Assembly (NCBI GenBank): GCA_020633675.1
Contig: JACKDE010000005.1
Location: forward strand, 186,001 to 250,000
Direction of reading: 5' to 3'
Source of the DNA: Deferribacteres bacterium
GTDB lineage: Bacteria > Zhuqueibacterota > Zhuqueibacteria > Zhuqueibacterales > Geothermadaptataceae
DNA: 64,000 nt
The notes under the pieces are model-generated. The model was not told the DNA's origin, searched no databases, and saw only the letters and a list, made by a program, of their open reading frames with translations. The position numbers were made by a program, and so were the translations under genes. Position 1 is the first letter of the stretch. Every line of letters starts with the position of its first letter. Below are positions 34,401-42,452 of this stretch, piece after piece.

Positions 34401-36546
34401 CTTACGGAGGCTGTCGTTCGGTCCATTGATGGGCGGCTCGTTGTTTCAACTCGAAGTCGACGGCGTTTTCGAACAGTACGATATCGCTTCGCTGGCGCTC
34501 TCCCTGCTTCTGCCCGAGGACAAAAAATTTCCGTTGCCCACTTCCGATGAGTTGCAACGCCGGATTGTGCTCGACGATTTGTTTATGATCATTATCTATG
34601 AGACGGTCATCCCGATTCCGGTGCCGATTTTTTACGATGTTGCTGGCATCGAATACAAAGGCATAGAGGGTGTTGGCTTGCAGGGGCACGCCAAATTTCC
34701 CATGCCAGATGCAGGGCTGAAGACGATTGTCGATTTGTTCACGAATTTAAAACAATTTTTCGAAGAGCGCGATTTTCTGCTGAATCCACAAGAGCCACCG
34801 GGCGATACGGACCTGGCTTTTACAGTCGAGCAAACCTATCTCGAATTGCCGGAATATCTCGGCGGCAAGATTTTGGGTAAAAAAGGCCGGTTGGTACACA
34901 TCAGCGCATGGGAAAACGTCGCACACTTCTTAAACTTTACCAAAACCTTTTCGATCAATGAGTTGATCCTCGCCATCGAAATCAAGTACCGTATCGGCTC
35001 GGAGTCGATCAGCTTTTTCAATTTGCTCGAATTCAGCATCGATTGGCTGCTGACGACGCCGGACGAATTTCGGCAAGGTGCGTTCAATCAGCTCAAAATC
35101 AAGTCTGCACAAAAAGAGCAGTATTTGAAGTTGCTGCCCGCCAGTTCCGGCGCGGCCACCGGCGAAGAAGGCCTGGTGGCGTTCGTGCGCACCAAAGCCG
35201 GCATCCGCAATGTGATCGAGCTGCAGGGCGGTTTCGCCATTGCTGCTTCCGGCACGATGGGCTTCCAGACCGGATTTTTGCTGCAAGGTACCGTTGGCGG
35301 CGGCGTCATCGATATGGAGCTCGGCGGCGCTGTGGCTATCGGTGCGCCGCGAGCGGGCACGCCAAACGAGCGCGCCATCTTTATGGTTACCGGTCACGGC
35401 CATTTTGATGTGCTCGGCCATCGTGTACTCCAAACGGCCATCGAAATTTCCGACCGAGGTTTTCGCTTCATTGGCAAGTTCGATCTTTTGCCCGCGTCAT
35501 CGCCCTTGCAGGTCAAAGGTCAAATCTCCGGTGAATTGGGCAAAAACCACTTCCAGCTTGCGGGTTCGGTATCAACCAAACTCCAAGGGCTGACACTTGT
35601 CGGCGCGCAGGCAATGATTTCCAATGACCTGGTCAAAGTTTCGGGCACCTGGCTTGGCGCATCTGCTGGTTTGATAATCGGCAAACGCAATAATGTGCTG
35701 ACTTTTGCTGGCACGGTAGGTTTTGCGTTCGATCTGCACATCGACTTTGGCGCCATTCGCAAAGCCGTATCCGGGGTGACCGGTGGTTTGGTCGATATGG
35801 GAAACTGGCAAGTTGATATTCACGCTGCAGCCAGCGTCGGTGTCACCATTTCTGAAGCTGGTTTTTCAGCAAGCATCTCGGCAAGCTTTAAAATAAACAA
35901 TAAAGGTTTGTCGGTCGGCCCGTTCACCATTACAGTGGCACCGACTTCATTGAACAAGCTCAAACAGATTGTCGCAGCAGAAATCAAAAAACATGCGCTG
36001 AGTTACTTCAACACTGTTTTTGCTACGGTCGAAGAGTGGCTTGCTGCCATCGGTGGCGCGATCGAGTTTGCCGCAGCGGAAATGGAGAAAGTCGGCAAAG
36101 CGCTCAAGCATGTTTATAAGAAAACTGCAAAAGAAGCGGCCAAGCTGCTGAAAGACGCCAAATTTACCATGAAACAGATCGGTGGCGCCTTGGAGAATGG
36201 CTACAAAATGGTCGCTAAGGATGCTGCAAACGCACTGAAAGCTGCCGGATTTGCTGCCAAAGAAATCGGTGAAGTTTTGGAAGATGGTTATGGTTTGGTG
36301 GCCAGCGAGGCGGCTAAAGCCATGAAGGCAGCCGGTTTTGCGGCTAAAGAAATTGGCAATGTGCTGGAAGATGGCTACGGCCTGGCTGCCGATGGTGCTG
36401 CAGCAGCTCTGAAAGCCGCCGGATTTGCTGCCGAAGAAGCTGGTAAAGTCTTGCAACAAGGCTATGGCCTCGCCGAAGATGCCGCCAAGGGCCTGCTCGA
36501 AGGCGCGGGCTGGGCGGTCGAACACCTGAATCCATCGAATTGGTAG
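31426..36546 (+). CDS. Giant (1706-residue) beta-rich protein with C-terminal helical repeats, unknown function
   Basis: ATG 31426 follows GAGG by about 6 nt. There is no signal peptide and no transmembrane helix. Residues 1-1500 are a long run of alternating strands, with repeated phrases such as 'FSFDFEQGAGWSAAGSIGAS' and 'LQGTVGGGVIDMELGGAVAI', suggestive of a beta-barrel, solenoid or groove. The stretch 'GVTISEAGFSASISASFKIN' and similar Gly/Ser-rich strands near 1465-1500 recall large bacterial and fungal proteins filed as DUF6603; I could not test this. Residues 1560-1706 are five 29-residue amphipathic helical repeats. The next gene starts 3 bp after the stop, so the two are coupled. 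No catalytic motif is visible; a structural, lipid-handling or toxin-carrier role are all open. Confidence 0.7.
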   Translation: MNFSQLRDQLSPKLPANGGTFRVAATDFRTRPNLDEVTREELGIESPVEGLLDNWFPNGELVIENANTILKDFKITIRGKGALPKLHFAKTDFEAVFHIVNSTPQLTLTIDLPNGWKLPDNIAGLDNTIFENLAFSDAALLLNSYDNGVREPAKRLQHGLNFRGTLQNWQPTPELLALEIPAPRLQLHGDISFKEDKPEVLLSTWLGNGIDLGFLKIIVEPQYLATVIAPEADDTAIDAVPADEANGRLARSVGSAASMLHFDPVMLNFSRLLLRLQYMDHGKLVEIPATVSLTGSDAGQVQIIADLRDFSASFLGHLDALVNDMKLSEILPDSFALKDAFSLRFLSFTITPAQKRVDEVAFGLDCNIHLTELAAFYLPRGAALPEGIPEVGISYVGLSVAPQTGAYTFTTEAFGQFDFPFIDAEIDLDTVSFTVSHAPARRDVDVTLPAQTDFNMQIAGMTDLEIGEGFAMRQLAFSFDFEQGAGWSAAGSIGASVFGHDFELALSFAKNGQTELFTFDWQAPQAIEVLDLEGVANLALSHLSLAITRQVGSQRQGAASSTDWALSGVGDFQINDLFDTSKNIFKGTCTLEFEKTAQQKRLSLQFANTSGRFDIPLAPGASNEKWTFEFKPAKVSVVQDKNTGFSFELGTGIAIHGLPKKLDEVLTDEINAAIAITNKQVDVKIDRIFEAVEIPIPDIEVGGDRIKLGTMLIDASNLSATLAKEVSLSADFRLGLPSALNSIFGTDSNGKATHDIFETYDKNDLDNSTILFRLGASSRGAVNFKWQEGSVFTAIKVKDGFVNCDFGEFGAIRFKVPQFTYFANRSSFEASGGFEIVRPLSLPLTPIKALLQAAISKDAANLLPDSLPLEGIDIIDDNGDFQVSEMIKILESGTGVDLPQWINDALDGVEDIADRLPDGFKDYLDFTIPDRLFFEISVDTTGSVSFGLQTYDYDRTKGDARAKAKAAAKPLRWLSPAIVPGMIPQPGFNCISLRRLSFGPLMGGSLFQLEVDGVFEQYDIASLALSLLLPEDKKFPLPTSDELQRRIVLDDLFMIIIYETVIPIPVPIFYDVAGIEYKGIEGVGLQGHAKFPMPDAGLKTIVDLFTNLKQFFEERDFLLNPQEPPGDTDLAFTVEQTYLELPEYLGGKILGKKGRLVHISAWENVAHFLNFTKTFSINELILAIEIKYRIGSESISFFNLLEFSIDWLLTTPDEFRQGAFNQLKIKSAQKEQYLKLLPASSGAATGEEGLVAFVRTKAGIRNVIELQGGFAIAASGTMGFQTGFLLQGTVGGGVIDMELGGAVAIGAPRAGTPNERAIFMVTGHGHFDVLGHRVLQTAIEISDRGFRFIGKFDLLPASSPLQVKGQISGELGKNHFQLAGSVSTKLQGLTLVGAQAMISNDLVKVSGTWLGASAGLIIGKRNNVLTFAGTVGFAFDLHIDFGAIRKAVSGVTGGLVDMGNWQVDIHAAASVGVTISEAGFSASISASFKINNKGLSVGPFTITVAPTSLNKLKQIVAAEIKKHALSYFNTVFATVEEWLAAIGGAIEFAAAEMEKVGKALKHVYKKTAKEAAKLLKDAKFTMKQIGGALENGYKMVAKDAANALKAAGFAAKEIGEVLEDGYGLVASEAAKAMKAAGFAAKEIGNVLEDGYGLAADGAAAALKAAGFAAEEAGKVLQQGYGLAEDAAKGLLEGAGWAVEHLNPSNW
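36103..36537 (+). repeat. Five tandem 87-bp coding repeats
   Basis: Units start at 36103, 36190, 36277, 36364 and 36451, each exactly 87 bp (29 residues). The protein consensus is 'LEDGYGLVAxEAAKALKAAG' then 'FAAKEIGxV': two amphipathic helices with a Gly-Tyr turn. The second to fourth units are the most alike, and the first and last have diverged. They form the very C-terminus of the giant protein. Confidence 0.88.
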
Positions 36547-36549
36547 CAT

Positions 36550-37656
36550 ATGCCGGTTTTGACGAACACACCGCGAAGCCAGCGGCTGCAAAAGTATCGC
36601 AAAATGGTGGATCTGATTGCTATGGTGATGCCGCATCTGCCGGTTGAACTCGCCGGCGAATCCGCCAAGCAACGCATTGCACACCTGGTCACATCGCTTC
36701 CAGCCACATCCGGGTGCGGATTCGAAGTGCGGCTCGGGAATCAAGCCGATCAGGTCGATTTTTGTCTGCGCGCCATGGCCAGCGAAGGTGGACGTGAGGC
36801 GTTTTCTGAGTATGAGCCAGTGGCGGCCTCCCCACCTGCGAATCAAGCAAAATGGCATGCCCTGCGCGAATTTTGCCTACATTGGTGCGACCCATCATCG
36901 CCCATTCTCGATCACGTCAACAATGTCTGGCTCGAATTCGATCTCGACCAATCGGCCTTTCGCAGGCAAGCGCCGTCGGTTTTTTTTGACGTCGGCGAAG
37001 ATGCCGTTTTTGAAAGTCAATGGATTGTTACGGAAGCATTGTCCATCCTTCGCGCCTTGCCCGCGGATCAGCAAACGGAGCAAGCGCTACACCGCTGTTT
37101 GTCTGCTCTGCCAGCAAGGGCCGGTATCTATTATCTTGGCGCCATGCTGGCGCGGCCGCAGCAGCCTGTGCGGCTATGCCTAAAAATGCCAGTCTTGGCA
37201 ATTTCAACATTTCTAAAAAAAATTGGCTGGCGTGGCAATGTGTCCGCAATCAAATATGAGATCGAAGCCGTGCCGAATTGTGCCGAGTCGATTGTTTTGG
37301 GACTCGATTTGCAGGACATCGCAAACAGCAAAATCGGCGTCGAAATCAAGCCGCGCAGTGAACGAGATTGGCCCTCCTTGCTGGACGCGCTGGTCGCCCA
37401 AAAAGCTTGCACGCCAGCAAAGCGGGATGCACTAATGCAGTGGCCCGGGCAGGATTCGGCCCTGTTCCAATCTCCGCAGAAGTGGCATTTGCAACCACCC
37501 GACACAGCCTTTGAAGCGGAGATTGCACATGTGCGGCGGCTCAACCACATCAAATACGCTTTTGACACGGCAGGCTTGCTCGAAGTGAAAGCCTACCTCT
37601 ACGCCGGCTTTTTATGGCGCACTGGAAACATCGACGATCAGGCATCCAGCGCATAA
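36550..37656 (+). CDS. Uncharacterised 368-residue protein coupled to the giant gene
   Basis: The ATG lies 3 bp after the giant gene's TAG, without its own strong ribosome site, so translation is probably coupled. The product is soluble, mixed alpha/beta, with no signal peptide. Notable stretches are 'GCGFEVRLGNQADQVDFCLRA', 'VWLEFDLD', 'PSVFFDVGEDA', 'VSAIKYEIEAVPNCAESIVLGLDL', 'GVEIKPRSERDWPSLLDAL' and the end 'LNHIKYAFDTAGLLEVKAYL'. The alternating 'hExDL' strands and repeated acidic-aromatic phrases suggest two related domains (about 60-200 and 210-360). I do not recognise the family and assign no function. Its 3' end overlaps the convergent next gene by 19 bp. Confidence 0.7.
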   Translation: MPVLTNTPRSQRLQKYRKMVDLIAMVMPHLPVELAGESAKQRIAHLVTSLPATSGCGFEVRLGNQADQVDFCLRAMASEGGREAFSEYEPVAASPPANQAKWHALREFCLHWCDPSSPILDHVNNVWLEFDLDQSAFRRQAPSVFFDVGEDAVFESQWIVTEALSILRALPADQQTEQALHRCLSALPARAGIYYLGAMLARPQQPVRLCLKMPVLAISTFLKKIGWRGNVSAIKYEIEAVPNCAESIVLGLDLQDIANSKIGVEIKPRSERDWPSLLDALVAQKACTPAKRDALMQWPGQDSALFQSPQKWHLQPPDTAFEAEIAHVRRLNHIKYAFDTAGLLEVKAYLYAGFLWRTGNIDDQASSA

Positions 37657-38255
37657 GCCCGCGCCAACCACTCTACCAGTTCTGCATCGATCTCATCTGC
37701 CCTGCTCACTGCAATCCGGTGGGTAATGCGATCTCTTTTTGCAAATCCGCCTGTGTCGAGCAATCTGCCTGTTGCTGGCAAATCACCGAGCGCTAAACCG
37801 AGGTCGATGCGGGTGTTGCTGGTTGGCTTGATTTGTGCAAAAACATGCTGGCGATAGAGCGGTACGAACGTTTTGGTCGGACATGCCTTCACATCGTCAC
37901 CCAATGCAAAAGCAAGCTGCTGCAATTTTTCGTAGAGCGGCAAAAGTGCTGCTTTTTTACCAGCGAACATCGCCACCACCAAGGCTTGCGGATCATAGTT
38001 TTCCGCGCCGCCACCCCCTTCCGCCTGTTGCGCCAGCAAACGTGCGTAGTTGGTGCTCACACCATGTTGATCTTTGAGCCATTGCACGCATTCTTTCGCT
38101 GATGCAGGGCCGTCTTCACGAATTATGGCAAGCCAATGCTTGAGGGATTTGCCGGTTTTTTCGGGCAAATTGCGAATAAATGCCGCTTCCATTGCGTATG
38201 CCGGATGCAAATGATAGCGGGTTCCTGCAACTGCCTGCCATTTTCCTTTGGCCAC
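37638..38255 (-). CDS. DUF4287/DUF5655 domain protein
   Basis: The start is GTG 38255, 5 nt after AAAGGAG (a GTG at 38261 overlaps that site). The 205-residue product has an N-terminal DUF4287 ('FIRNLPEKTGKSLKHWLAII' and 'VQWLKDQHGVSTNYARLLAQ', about 25-75) and a C-terminal DUF5655-type domain ('PLYEKLQQLAFALGDDV', 'PTKTFVPLYRQHVFAQIKPT', 'RIDLGLALGD', 'ITHRIAVSRADEIDAELVEW'). Both are small helical domains of unknown role that often occur together. Its last 19 bp overlap the convergent gene. Confidence 0.85.
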   Translation of the reverse strand: MAKGKWQAVAGTRYHLHPAYAMEAAFIRNLPEKTGKSLKHWLAIIREDGPASAKECVQWLKDQHGVSTNYARLLAQQAEGGGGAENYDPQALVVAMFAGKKAALLPLYEKLQQLAFALGDDVKACPTKTFVPLYRQHVFAQIKPTSNTRIDLGLALGDLPATGRLLDTGGFAKRDRITHRIAVSRADEIDAELVEWLARAYALDA

Positions 38256-38521
38256 AATCACTCCTTTCTTTGCTTTATTCAGGCTGCTAAAACTTTAAAA
38301 GGATATCACTTCGCAAGAGAATGATTTTGCTCGTTGCAGACGAAATTATTATATTTCACGACGAAACAAACACTTTTTCATCAACCAGGCTGTGTGTGCG
38401 ACAAATTTGCCCTGCCGTTCGCAACTCAAAGCTGCTTTCTTTGGGCTGCAGACGACACGGCATTCTGGACTGCATACCAATTGTCTGCCTTTCCAACCTG
38501 CAAAACAAGAAAGGAAAAACG

Positions 38522-39184
38522 ATGAATTTTGCCGATGTGAAAGCGTTATTGAATGCGCTCGACACTGCTTCAATTTGCGACACCAATAAAAATATGCGCG
38601 TTATCGATCCCGCTATCCAGCCGATTCAACACGGCCTTAAGATAATCGGACGTGCCCACACAGTACGCTGCCACGACGATTTCTTGACCGTTATGATGGC
38701 GCTGCGGGACGCAAACGAGGGGGATATTTTGGTGATCGACACACAAAACAGCCGGCGTGCGGTGGTTGGCGAACTTTTTTCCACGGAAGCAGCACGCAAA
38801 AAACTGGCTGGTATCATCGTTGATGGCGCTTGCCGGGATGTGGAAAAAATTCGTGAGCTGCCGATGCCTGTTTATTGCCGGAATGCCTATCCGATTTCAG
38901 GCACGGTGAACCAGATTTTTGAAACCCAGATTCCTGTTGAATGCGGCGGCGTGACGATCAATCCGGGTGACATCATTTTTGGCGACGATGACGGCTTGAT
39001 CGTGGTAACGGCTGCGGAACTGGCATCTGCTCTGCCACTCGCCAAAGAAATTCAGCGCAAAGAATCGCACATTTTAAAGCATATGGAGCAGAGTGAAAGC
39101 CTGTTTTCGATGCTCAATTTCGATGAACACGTTGATGCTGTGCAAAAAAATCGCCGCAGCTCACTGAAATTTTTAGTGGAATAG
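38522..39184 (+). CDS. RraA family protein (4-hydroxy-4-methyl-2-oxoglutarate aldolase-like)
   Basis: ATG 38522 follows AAGGA by 6 nt and gives 220 residues. Family landmarks are 'VMMALRDANEGDILVIDTQN', 'AVVGELFSTEAARKKLAGIIVDG' with the GExxxxxAxxxGxxGxxxDG-like core, 'CRDVEKIRELPMPVYCRNAYPISG' (Arg-Asp of the active site) and 'NPGDIIFGDDDGLIVV'. Members are class II pyruvate aldolases acting on 4-hydroxy-4-methyl-2-oxoglutarate, or RNase E inhibitors in gamma-proteobacteria. The aldolase side fits better because the next gene, 11 bp on, is an aminotransferase. The physiological substrate is unknown. Confidence 0.9.
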   Translation: MNFADVKALLNALDTASICDTNKNMRVIDPAIQPIQHGLKIIGRAHTVRCHDDFLTVMMALRDANEGDILVIDTQNSRRAVVGELFSTEAARKKLAGIIVDGACRDVEKIRELPMPVYCRNAYPISGTVNQIFETQIPVECGGVTINPGDIIFGDDDGLIVVTAAELASALPLAKEIQRKESHILKHMEQSESLFSMLNFDEHVDAVQKNRRSSLKFLVE

Positions 39185-39195
39185 CGAGACAAAAT

Positions 39196-40395
39196 ATGCA
39201 CAGCAAGGCGATACTTGCCAACCGTTTTCAGTATATCGGACACTCGGATGTTGCAGCGATTCTGCAATTGGCTGAGCGCCCCGAAGTGATTTCTTTTGCA
39301 GGCGGCCTGCCCGATCCCCACACTTTTTTATTGGATGAAGCGCGCGAACTGACTGCAGAGGTGCTTGCAGCGACCGGCCAGGCAGCGTTAGGATATGGCC
39401 CGACTGCTGGCATCAAAACCCTGCGAACCTGGCTTGCTGAGCACATGACCCGCCAGGGACGCCCGACAAGCATTGAAGAAACCGTGGTGACGACTGGTGG
39501 CATCGCCGCGCTTGATTTGATTTGCAAATCCGTGCTCGATGCCGGCGATACGGTTGTGGTCGGCGAACCGGCCTATGTTGCGGCCTTGCATGTTTTTCGC
39601 AGCTACCAGGCGCGTTTTGCCGGCGTGCCCCTCGATGAATCCGGCATGCAAACGGACGCGTTACGTGATAAGTTGCGCAACCTGCAGCGTCAATCCATTT
39701 ATCCGAAACTGCTGTATTTGGTGCCGTCATTTCAAAATCCGGCAGGGCTGACATTGTCCATCGAGCGCCGCAAAGCCCTGCTCGACATTGCGCGCGAGTT
39801 TGGCTTGCTGGTGATTGAGGATGCCGCCTACCGGGATTTGCGTTTTGAAGGCGAGGCGCCGCCATTGATGGCCGCACTCGATCCGGAAAATGTGTTGCAC
39901 ATCAATACTTTTTCGAAGGTCTTCAATCCCGGCGTGCGTATCGGCTGGGCGTGTGGACCAAGGCATTTGATCGATGCACTGATTTTGGCCAAACAGGGAC
40001 AGGACCAATGCTCGTCCACCATCGGCCAATATCTGACGACCGCGTTTGCTCAAAGTGGCCTGATCGAAAAACAGATTGCCAGGGCTGTGGGCATTTACAA
40101 GCGCAAGCGTGACGTCATGCTGTCCGCGCTGGCAGAGGCGCTCCCGGCCGCGACCCGCTGGACCAGGCCGGAAGGCGGCTTTTACACATGGGTCACGCTG
40201 CCGGATGGCGTCGATACCGAAAAGTTGCTGCCTGCAAGTATCGAGCAGGCAAAAGTCGCTTACGTGCCCGGGCCGGCATTCTATCATGACCGCAGCGGGC
40301 AAAACCACCTGCGCCTTTGTTACAGCTACGTACCGGAAGCAGTCATCGAGCAGGGTGTGCAGCGATTGGGCCAACTCATCACCGATGCGCTTTAG
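39196..40395 (+). CDS. PLP-dependent aminotransferase, class I/II (2-aminoadipate/MocR-domain type)
   Basis: The 399-residue fold-type I aminotransferase has the cofactor Lys in 'INTFSKVFNPGVRIGWACGP', 'VTTGGIAALDLICKSVLDAGD' (phosphate-binding turn), 'PSFQNPAGLTLSIERRKALL' with the PLP-ring Asn, and 'LVIEDAAYRDLRFEGE' with the Asp that contacts the pyridine N. The overall type is LysN/2-aminoadipate transaminase-like, related to the C-terminal half of MocR regulators but without a DNA-binding domain. It follows the RraA-like gene by 11 bp, so the two form an operon, perhaps for degradation of an amino or keto acid. Confidence 0.92.
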   Translation: MHSKAILANRFQYIGHSDVAAILQLAERPEVISFAGGLPDPHTFLLDEARELTAEVLAATGQAALGYGPTAGIKTLRTWLAEHMTRQGRPTSIEETVVTTGGIAALDLICKSVLDAGDTVVVGEPAYVAALHVFRSYQARFAGVPLDESGMQTDALRDKLRNLQRQSIYPKLLYLVPSFQNPAGLTLSIERRKALLDIAREFGLLVIEDAAYRDLRFEGEAPPLMAALDPENVLHINTFSKVFNPGVRIGWACGPRHLIDALILAKQGQDQCSSTIGQYLTTAFAQSGLIEKQIARAVGIYKRKRDVMLSALAEALPAATRWTRPEGGFYTWVTLPDGVDTEKLLPASIEQAKVAYVPGPAFYHDRSGQNHLRLCYSYVPEAVIEQGVQRLGQLITDAL

Positions 40396-40434
40396 CTGTT
40401 GAATTTGATCAAAATTGATGCTATTTTAGCGATT

Positions 40435-40527
40435 CTTTTTTAGCCACGGATGGACACTGATCTGCGCGGATTCAAAAAAACCAAATTGAGAAATCAGTGA
40501 AAATCCGTGCCCATCAGCGGCTAAAAG
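40435..40527. repeat. Dispersed inverted repeat of the AGCCACGGAT family, copy 1
   Basis: A 93-bp element with imperfect inverted ends: TTTTTAGCCACGGATGG on the left and, read on the other strand, CTTTTAGCCGCTGATGG on the right. Internally it has CACTGAT/ATCAGTG. Related copies lie at 51135-51252 and 54094-54389. No coding frame. Confidence 0.75.
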
Positions 40528-40616
40528 TACCATATCAGAAAAAGGTCTGATAGTGAAGATGCCAATGATCGACGTACCAATTTCACTGAATTTCAAAACC
40601 AACAAGGATTGAAAAT

Positions 40617-42296
40617 ATGCCAGCGCCTGAGACCAATACGCCATCGAATTTTATTCGCAACATTGTCATTGAAGATGTTAAAAACAAAAAGAATGATGGC
40701 CGTGTGCACACACGCTTTCCTCCGGAACCGAACGGCTATCTGCACATCGGTCACGCCAAAGCCATTTGCCTCGATTTCGGACTGGCGGAAGAATTTGGCG
40801 GCTTGTGCAACCTGCGCTTCGATGACACCAATCCGATCAAAGAGGAAGAGCATTACGTCGAATCGATCAAAAAAGACATTCGCTGGCTGGGATTTGACTG
40901 GCAAAACCGGCTCTATTTCGCCTCCGATTATTTTGAGCAACTCTACGAATTTGCGGTTAAACTGATCAAAAAAGGCAAGGCGTACGTCGACGATCTCAAT
41001 GCGGATCAGATTCGCGAATACCGAGGCACTTTGACTGAGCCCGGCAAAGAAAGCCCCTACCGCAACCGCAGCATCGAAGAAAATCTCGATCTGTTTGCAC
41101 GCATGCGGGCCGGAGAATTTGCCGATGGCACGCACGTGCTGCGCGCCAAGATCGACATGGCCTCGCCCAATCTCAATATGCGCGACCCGGTGATGTACCG
41201 CATCCGGCATGCCCATCATCACCGCACAGGCGACGACTGGTGTATTTACCCGATGTACGATTTCGCCCATGGCCAGAGCGATTCGATCGAAGGCATTACC
41301 CATTCGCTGTGCACGATTGAATACGAAGCGCACCGGCCGTTGTACGAGTGGTACATTAACGAGCTTGAAATTTTCCCATCGCGGCAGATCGAATTCGCTC
41401 CGCTCAATTTGAATTACACCGTACTCAGCAAGCGCCGGTTGTTGGAGTTGGTCAAACAGGGCCATGTCAACGGCTGGGATGATCCGCGCATGCCCACGCT
41501 CGCCGGCATGCGGCGGCGCGGCTACACCCCGGCATCGATCCGCAATTTCTGCGACATGATCGGCATGGCCAAAAACGAAAGCACGGTCGATCTCGCCATG
41601 CTGGAACATAGCATTCGTGATGATCTGAACAAGCACGCGCTGCGGGTGATGGGTGTGCTGAAGCCATTGAAAGTGGTGATCACAAACTATCCCGAAGGCC
41701 AGGTGGAGATGCTCGACGCCATCAACAATCCGGAAGACCCGGATGCTGGCACCCGCCAGGTGCCATTTGCGCGAGAGCTCTACATCGATCAGGATGATTT
41801 CCGCGAAGACCCGCCTAAAAAATATTTTCGATTGTTTCCGGGCAATGAAGTGCGGCTGCGCTATGCCTATTTCATCAAATGCGATGAGGTCATCAAAGAT
41901 GAAAAAACCGGTGAGATCACGGAAATTCGCTGTACCTACGATCCCGAGACCAAGGGCGGTTATGCGCCCGACGGCCGGCGGGTGAAAGGCACGATTCATT
42001 GGGTTTCGGCGCAGCATGGCGTGCCGGCAGAAGTGCGGCTGTATGATCATCTGTATACGGCTGAATATCCGGGGCAGGCGACCGGTGACTTTCTCGATGA
42101 TCTCAATCCGGACTCACTCGAGGTGGTGCAGGCGGTGGTCGAACCGAGCCTGAAAGATGCTTCGGTCGGGCAGCGCTACCAGTTCGAGCGCACGGGCTAT
42201 TTCTGCGTCGACGACGATACGACGGCGGACAAGCCGGTGTTCAACCGCACCGTCACCTTGCGCGACACCTGGGCAAAGATTCAGAAAAAACAATAA
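40617..42296 (+). CDS. glnS: Glutaminyl-tRNA synthetase
   Basis: The 559-residue enzyme charges tRNA-Gln. The class I signature is in 'RFPPEPNGYLHIGHAKAICL' and the KMSKS-like loop is 'NYTVLSKRRLLELV'. 'RFDDTNPIKEEEHYVESIK' and 'MYDFAHGQSDSIEGITHSLCTIE' are typical of the GlnRS branch and not GltX. The C-terminal half forms two beta-barrels that read the anticodon ('GNEVRLRYAYFIKCDEVIKD', 'KGTIHWVSAQHGVPAEVRLYD'). Having GlnRS implies that tRNA-Gln is charged directly and not through GatCAB. The gene stands alone after a dispersed repeat. Confidence 0.97.
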   Translation: MPAPETNTPSNFIRNIVIEDVKNKKNDGRVHTRFPPEPNGYLHIGHAKAICLDFGLAEEFGGLCNLRFDDTNPIKEEEHYVESIKKDIRWLGFDWQNRLYFASDYFEQLYEFAVKLIKKGKAYVDDLNADQIREYRGTLTEPGKESPYRNRSIEENLDLFARMRAGEFADGTHVLRAKIDMASPNLNMRDPVMYRIRHAHHHRTGDDWCIYPMYDFAHGQSDSIEGITHSLCTIEYEAHRPLYEWYINELEIFPSRQIEFAPLNLNYTVLSKRRLLELVKQGHVNGWDDPRMPTLAGMRRRGYTPASIRNFCDMIGMAKNESTVDLAMLEHSIRDDLNKHALRVMGVLKPLKVVITNYPEGQVEMLDAINNPEDPDAGTRQVPFARELYIDQDDFREDPPKKYFRLFPGNEVRLRYAYFIKCDEVIKDEKTGEITEIRCTYDPETKGGYAPDGRRVKGTIHWVSAQHGVPAEVRLYDHLYTAEYPGQATGDFLDDLNPDSLEVVQAVVEPSLKDASVGQRYQFERTGYFCVDDDTTADKPVFNRTVTLRDTWAKIQKKQ

Positions 42297-42452
42297 GTAA
42301 AATGTATATAAAACAATCCTGTGGTTACAGCAAAGATCGCAGGGTTGTTTTTTATGGAACGCATTGTCGTGCATATTCGTCTAAACATCGATGCGCCAGT
42401 TCCTTCATGGTCAAGGCTTCCATTCGCCGCGCAACAACTCGAAAGCAAAACG

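Noticed and set aside
36103..36537. Possible CRISPR-like periodic repeat
   Set aside because: The units are contiguous, in frame and diverged as protein repeats, with no spacers.
35947..36858. 303-codon open frame opposite the repeat tail of the giant gene
   Set aside because: The internal repetition is only the reverse complement of the 87-bp coding repeats, and it crosses the border of two plus-strand genes.
40593..42050. 485-codon open frame opposite glnS
   Set aside because: It runs antisense through conserved glnS motifs; the composition mirrors that gene and the translation resembles no protein family.
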